Assembly: GCA_023255355.1 (NCBI GenBank)
Contig: JALRIU010000003.1
Location: 1 to 10,026 of the forward strand
Source of the DNA: Pseudomonadales bacterium
GTDB taxonomy: Bacteria; Pseudomonadota; Gammaproteobacteria; Pseudomonadales; JAHEIH01
Length of the DNA: 10,026 bases
Direction of reading: 5' to 3'
Position numbers and translations under genes: made by a program. A model generated the notes under the pieces. It was given only the letters and a program-made list of their open reading frames with translations, had not been told where the DNA came from and did not search any database. The first letter of the stretch is position 1; the number at the start of each line of letters is the position of its first letter. Positions 6,686-10,026 of this stretch are shown here, one piece after another.

Positions 6686-7924
6686 TTAAGAACGGTAAGC
6701 CTCTCGGCCCACCCCTTGAACAGGAATGTTAAGTTCAGGCAGAAGCTTATGCTGAATGGCGTACATGGCAGCGGCAGCCTCATCAATCGCACGACAAAAA
6801 TCGACTGAACCTTGAAGTAATGGACCAAGCTTAGCTTTATCCTGAATTCTTGCTGCAGGATACTCATGCTCAACCACTAGATAGGTATTTGCAATATCAA
6901 TATCAAGTAATTCGCGAGCAGCTAATTGGTGGTCTAGCCAGTCGACAGTTCTATTTTGCAGATAGGCAAGCGGATCGTGTCGAGCAGTGCCGGGTAATTC
7001 GTGCTCACAAAGAACAACCTGTTTTTTCCAAGCATTTAATTGATCAGCCGGATTGGGAGAAGGCTGGCCGTTAATCCAATCGCCACGCTGCATGGTTTGC
7101 CCACCATAACCCCATGCAGAAACACCTACTGAATCAGTAACTTGGCCTTTAACATGAAAGCCACTTATTAAGAAGCCATAACCTTGATCTTTGAGATATT
7201 GGAAGATTGAACGGGTATCTTGGCCCATCAAAACAGCGTGCGAAGGGTCATAGTGGATACGGAACTGATCACCAACACCGTGTTTCTCACAGATTTGATG
7301 CAATGCTATCCAGGGACCAGGTGCATAAGCAATATTGTTATGCCAAGCATCGCTAGTATTCCAACCGGGCATTGGACATTGTTCAACACGATATGAAATC
7401 CCTCTTGCTTTAGCTTCTTTAAGCAAAGGAACAAAAACCTCTTCAAACATATCAAGATTTTGATCCATTGATAGCTGAACATTTCGACCGACAAAACCAC
7501 ATACAGCCTCTGCACCAAGCAGGGCAGCAGCATCAAATACACGCAACATGAAATCCATTTTCTTTTGACGCGCAGCGTTATCGTGAACCAGCATATTATC
7601 AAAATAAGCTAGGTCAGACAGGCCTACGCCAGTAGAGTCCATCGCGGCGAGAACTCGATTAGCGCGAGCTTGATCAAATGGTTGGCGAAGATCTAAGGTA
7701 TTCGCAACTGGATCTAACATCGCTTCTGGTGGCACATCAGACTCATCTGGGTGGAGCGCTGCCGATAACTGAATATAAGGACAATTCATATCAGCTGAAA
7801 ACTGTAGCCACTCTTCAACGGCGAGATCAGGATCAGGATCTCTTTTTTCACGCGGTGTTAGTTCTTGTAAAGCTGCGGTTAAAATACTCAACTTCATGTG
7901 TTGAGGTTCATATTTAAGTGACAT
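6686..7924 (-). CDS. Xylose-isomerase-like TIM-barrel protein (sugar isomerase/epimerase superfamily)
   Basis: The 412-residue protein is of the AP-endonuclease-2/xylose-isomerase-like TIM-barrel type, commonly annotated sugar phosphate isomerase/epimerase. No signal peptide or membrane segment is seen, so it should be cytoplasmic. The expected divalent-metal ligands can be picked out in barrel order: Glu181 in RVEQCPMPGWN, Asp226 in HYDPSHAVLM, His257 in GFHVKGQ, and Glu352 in VVEHEYP. An insertion rich in Gly, Trp and Asn (about 265-300) follows the third ligand. The start ATG has a good ribosome-binding site, AGGAG at 7937-7933, in the gap after the DUF1080 stop. Context with a GMC oxidoreductase and a 3-keto-glycoside hydrolase suggests it isomerises or cleaves a 3-keto sugar. 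Related TIM barrels include the alpha subunits of C-glycoside deglycosidases, but no partner small subunit is visible here. The family is secure and the reaction is not. Confidence 0.85.
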   Translation of the reverse strand: MSLKYEPQHMKLSILTAALQELTPREKRDPDPDLAVEEWLQFSADMNCPYIQLSAALHPDESDVPPEAMLDPVANTLDLRQPFDQARANRVLAAMDSTGVGLSDLAYFDNMLVHDNAARQKKMDFMLRVFDAAALLGAEAVCGFVGRNVQLSMDQNLDMFEEVFVPLLKEAKARGISYRVEQCPMPGWNTSDAWHNNIAYAPGPWIALHQICEKHGVGDQFRIHYDPSHAVLMGQDTRSIFQYLKDQGYGFLISGFHVKGQVTDSVGVSAWGYGGQTMQRGDWINGQPSPNPADQLNAWKKQVVLCEHELPGTARHDPLAYLQNRTVDWLDHQLAARELLDIDIANTYLVVEHEYPAARIQDKAKLGPLLQGSVDFCRAIDEAAAAMYAIQHKLLPELNIPVQGVGREAYRS

Positions 7925-7932
7925 TGTATTTT

Positions 7933-7937
7933 CTCCT
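7933..7937 (-). promoter_or_regulatory. Strong ribosome-binding site of the TIM-barrel gene
   Basis: AGGAG lies eight bases before the ATG, within the 15-bp gap after the DUF1080 stop codon. It selects the first ATG rather than a second Met nine codons later and shows that the gene is translated as part of the operon. Confidence 0.7.
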
Positions 7938-7939
7938 AT

Positions 7940-8713
7940 TTAAAGCTCACGGATCCAGAAATTTCGAAAACTGACCAAATTTCCGTGGTCTTGAAGTTTA
8001 ATGGGTGCACATCCATGAGCATCGATTTGCGGTGGACCGATCCATTCCGTGGTCCCTTCGATGAGATGATGATTTTGGATTAGAACACCATTGTGAAGTG
8101 CTGTGATACTGCCTTTGCTGATACGTTTATCACCTTCAAAGCGGGGTGCAGTATAAATGATATCGTAGCTCTGCCATTCACCTGCTGGTTTCATTGCATT
8201 GACCAACGGAGGTTGTTGCTTATAGATTGCACCAGCTTGGCCGTTGCCATAGGTACGGTTGTTATAGGAATCTAGGATCTGTAGTTCGTAGCGCTCTTGC
8301 AAAAAGATACCGGCATTATTTCGTTGTTGCCCTTGTTTATCTTCCATCCCAGTGGGGGCTCGCCATTCGAAGTGGATTTGCACATCGCAAAAATCTCGTG
8401 TGGTACGAATATCCCCTTTGCCAGGAGCAACTGTAAGCACACCACCTGCCAAGCTCCAAGTTGCGGGCCCGCCTTTAGTGGACTGCCACTCATTAAGGTT
8501 ATCCGCAAACATAACAATGGCATCACTCGGCGGTAAATTATCTGCCACGGCTACAACGGCTGGCTCAATGCTCCAATCCTCCGTCTTTTCAGACATTTTT
8601 ACCCGAGTTTCGATGGGTAGATGTTCGAAACTAGATTCGTGGTGAGCAATGGCGGCGGTTGAAATAGAAAGTGCAGCAACTGCTGCACTTATTTTATTAA
8701 ACCCTATGCCCAT
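7940..8713 (-). CDS. Exported DUF1080 protein, probable 3-keto-glycoside hydrolase
   Basis: The 257-residue protein has a Sec signal peptide (MGIGFNK, then an Ala/Ser-rich hydrophobic stretch) with likely cleavage after AIA at residue 23. The mature protein would begin His-His. No lipobox cysteine is present, so it should be soluble in the periplasm. A linker (about 24-62) leads into the DUF1080 domain (PF06439, laminin-G/concanavalin-like beta sandwich), about 63-257. Family signatures are VMFADNLNEWQS (67-78), RNNAGIFLQERYELQILDSY (131-150), TYGNGQAGAIYKQQPPLVNA (154-173), GEWQSYDIIYTAPRF (178-192) and ALHNGVLIQNHH (205-216). Characterised members hydrolyse 3-keto-disaccharides or 3-keto-glycosides, which fits the oxidoreductase genes just upstream. 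The start ATG lies inside the end of the preceding gene (10-base overlap), implying coupled translation. Assignment to the family is firm; the natural substrate is unknown. Confidence 0.9.
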   Translation of the reverse strand: MGIGFNKISAAVAALSISTAAIAHHESSFEHLPIETRVKMSEKTEDWSIEPAVVAVADNLPPSDAIVMFADNLNEWQSTKGGPATWSLAGGVLTVAPGKGDIRTTRDFCDVQIHFEWRAPTGMEDKQGQQRNNAGIFLQERYELQILDSYNNRTYGNGQAGAIYKQQPPLVNAMKPAGEWQSYDIIYTAPRFEGDKRISKGSITALHNGVLIQNHHLIEGTTEWIGPPQIDAHGCAPIKLQDHGNLVSFRNFWIREL

Positions 8714-9261
8714 GCACGGTCGCCTTTTTTGTAGGGCAGCGCACCATCGTAATATCCAGGTGTTTCAACATGACGCAGGACTTGAGTTGCACCCGCTTCA
8801 GAACTGAAGAAGGCGAACAACGTCGTTTGTTTTAGCAGAGTGAAATAATGCGGTCCGCCTCCAGCTTGAACTTGTGAAGTCGCTTCGACATCGATTTTGC
8901 TCAACCATTCAAATTGTTGTTCAGCCGACATATCTACAAAACTTGTACCTGTTTCAGTCTTCGATCGGCTAGCAATTTCGCTCAAGCCGCTTAAGAAGGT
9001 AGTTTGCTGTTCATCGGTATAGCAGTCAGTGACATAACCAACGATAAAAACAGCCACACCAGCATCGGTTGCCCCAGGTGTCTCTGTGCGGGGAATAATG
9101 GTTTCACAAACCGCTTCAAGCGTCGCAAAGTTCGCCTTGCTAAAGTCTGAATCTTTGAGGGTTGTTGCAGCAGGCATTTGATCAACATAGGCGATAGCAT
9201 CGCCTACCATGGCTGTACCAGTAGCCGCTGCAATCATTTTTAATAAGTCACGGCGATTCAT
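8704..9261 (-). CDS. Gluconate 2-dehydrogenase subunit 3-like protein with Tat signal
   Basis: The 185-residue small subunit is of the gluconate 2-dehydrogenase subunit 3 type (PF13618), a partner of membrane or periplasmic GMC flavoprotein dehydrogenases. The N-terminus MNRRDLLKMIAAATGTAMVG is a twin-arginine signal: RRDLLK followed by an Ala-rich hydrophobic stretch. The protein would thus cross the membrane folded. The domain proper starts near FATLEAVCETIIPRTETPGA (about 46-65), the typical opening of this family, followed by VAVFIVGYVTDCY. The C-terminal part contains GGPHYFTLLKQTTLFAFFSSEAGA and GYYDGALPYKKGDRAWA. The ATG overlaps the stop of the GMC gene by one base (TAATG), and its ribosome-binding site GAGGT (9274-9270) is inside the last GMC codons, so the two proteins are likely made in step. 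Its usual job is to carry the FAD subunit through the Tat pathway and stabilise it. Confidence 0.9.
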   Translation of the reverse strand: MNRRDLLKMIAAATGTAMVGDAIAYVDQMPAATTLKDSDFSKANFATLEAVCETIIPRTETPGATDAGVAVFIVGYVTDCYTDEQQTTFLSGLSEIASRSKTETGTSFVDMSAEQQFEWLSKIDVEATSQVQAGGGPHYFTLLKQTTLFAFFSSEAGATQVLRHVETPGYYDGALPYKKGDRAWA

Positions 9262-10026
9262 TAGATATTACCTCGTTTCAATTCATCAACAGCAAATTTT
9301 GCCGCTCGTGCGGTAAGTGCCATATAAGTCAAGGATGGGTTTACACATGACGCTGAAGTCATTGCTGCACCATCGGTAACGAATACGTTAGGGGCATCCC
9401 AAACTTGGTTGTTAGCGTTGAGTACAGACGACTTAGGATCGCGGCCCATACGAGCAGTACCCATTTCATGAATACCCATACCCAAGGCATAATCAGATTC
9501 GTACGATCTGACATCTTTTAAGCCGGCAGCTTCAAACATGGCGACAATCTCAGTGGCCATATCTTTGCGCATTTTCTTCTCGTTTTCACCGATATCCGCA
9601 CTGAAATCAAGCACTGGCAAGCCCCATTTATCTGTCTTGGTTTTGCTCAAGCTAATCTTGTTGTCATGGTAGGGTAGGGTTTCACCAAACGCAGTCGCTG
9701 AAACACGCCATACCCCAGGCTCTGCCATAGCAGCTTTGAGACCTGCACCAATACCAAATTCGCTTGTATCACGACGTGTGCCTTCTCTATTAGCGCCGCC
9801 CTGATAACCGAAGCCACGTAAGTAGTCGCGCTTGTCACTACCCCAGTTAACGAATCGAGGTATATAAAAGCCTGTTGGGCGTCGCCCATAAACATACTTG
9901 TCTTCATGGCCTTCGAAAACACCGCTGCCACCCACGCGGAAATGGTGATCCATGAGGTTGTGACCAAGCTCACCAGAACTACTACCTAATCCGCCATCCC
10001 AAACATCGGTGGCAGAATTCATTAAT
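9261..10026 (-). CDS. GMC-family FAD oxidoreductase, C-terminal part (5' end outside the window)
   Basis: This is the C-terminal part of a glucose-methanol-choline oxidoreductase, probably a sugar or glycoside dehydrogenase that passes electrons to a membrane or cytochrome acceptor. The frame runs off the right edge: the codon before the first visible Met is an open Leu, and the context LMNSATDVWDGGLGSSSGELGHNLMDHH matches the middle of GMC proteins. That Met is therefore not a start, and the N-terminal FAD-binding Rossmann fold lies outside. Numbering from that Met, the substrate domain continues through GFYIPRFVNW and GFGYQGGANREGT. The GMC C-terminal domain has the catalytic His in GIHEMGTARMGRDPKSSVLN (His185), and VFVTDGAAMTSASCVNPSLTYMALTARAA (213-241), where Asn228 is the second active-site residue. 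Coupling to the subunit 3 gene supports a two-subunit dehydrogenase like gluconate-2- or glucoside-3-dehydrogenase. The DUF1080 neighbour favours C3 oxidation of glycosides (inference). Confidence 0.93.
   Translation of the reverse strand, partial: LMNSATDVWDGGLGSSSGELGHNLMDHHFRVGGSGVFEGHEDKYVYGRRPTGFYIPRFVNWGSDKRDYLRGFGYQGGANREGTRRDTSEFGIGAGLKAAMAEPGVWRVSATAFGETLPYHDNKISLSKTKTDKWGLPVLDFSADIGENEKKMRKDMATEIVAMFEAAGLKDVRSYESDYALGMGIHEMGTARMGRDPKSSVLNANNQVWDAPNVFVTDGAAMTSASCVNPSLTYMALTARAAKFAVDELKRGNI
9270..9274 (-). promoter_or_regulatory. Ribosome-binding site inside the GMC gene end
   Basis: GAGGT sits eight bases before the ATG of the small-subunit gene and is formed by the final Arg-Gly codons of the GMC oxidoreductase. 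Ribosomes finishing the large subunit can therefore restart at once on the small one. Confidence 0.65.

Noticed and set aside
8297..8645. Several overlapping + strand frames opposite the DUF1080 gene
   Set aside because: They overlap one another and conserved DUF1080 motifs on the other strand; none has family similarity.
9647..9973. Open frame of 108 codons on the - strand within the GMC gene
   Set aside because: It lies in another frame of the same strand over a strongly conserved GMC coding region; no motif or ribosome-binding site supports it.

Overview
The window looks like chromosomal DNA from a Gammaproteobacterium, probably marine or environmental. The base composition is moderate. 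The aspartate/aromatic aminotransferase, the Prc/Tsp protease with its acidic tail, and the YaiI-like protein all resemble gammaproteobacterial versions. This placement is inference from protein character; there is no rRNA or other marker gene in the window. No RNA genes, insertion sequences, phage genes or CRISPR arrays were seen.

Left part (1-1804, + strand): the 3' end of a methylmalonyl-CoA mutase gene (cobalamin-binding domain) is followed with no gap by its GTPase chaperone meaB. A UPF0178/YaiI-family gene then overlaps the meaB stop by one base (TAATG). This tight run serves the propionyl-CoA to succinyl-CoA pathway, plus one protein of unknown role. It ends in a hairpin terminator at about 1836-1875.

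Middle part (1874-6652): a tail-specific periplasmic protease gene (prc) lies on the - strand. It is divergent from a class I aspartate/aromatic aminotransferase gene on the + strand, with a 141-bp promoter region between them. A very strong intrinsic terminator follows the aminotransferase. Only 13 bases after its T-run begins a Bcr/CflA-type major facilitator transporter, which most likely uses a TTG start.

Right part (6649-10026, - strand): a tightly packed operon, read from the right edge toward the left. It encodes the C-terminal part of a GMC-family FAD oxidoreductase, a Tat-signal gluconate-2-dehydrogenase-subunit-3-like protein, an exported DUF1080 (3-keto-disaccharide hydrolase) protein, and a TIM-barrel sugar isomerase/epimerase-like protein. 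Junctions are 1-bp and 10-bp overlaps and a 15-bp gap, and the operon ends in a terminator facing the transporter gene. Together these genes fit a pathway that oxidises a glycoside at C3 of the sugar, cleaves the 3-keto-glycoside, and processes the 3-keto sugar in the cytoplasm. This is the most interesting part of the window; the substrate and the exact reaction of the TIM-barrel enzyme cannot be read from the sequence.
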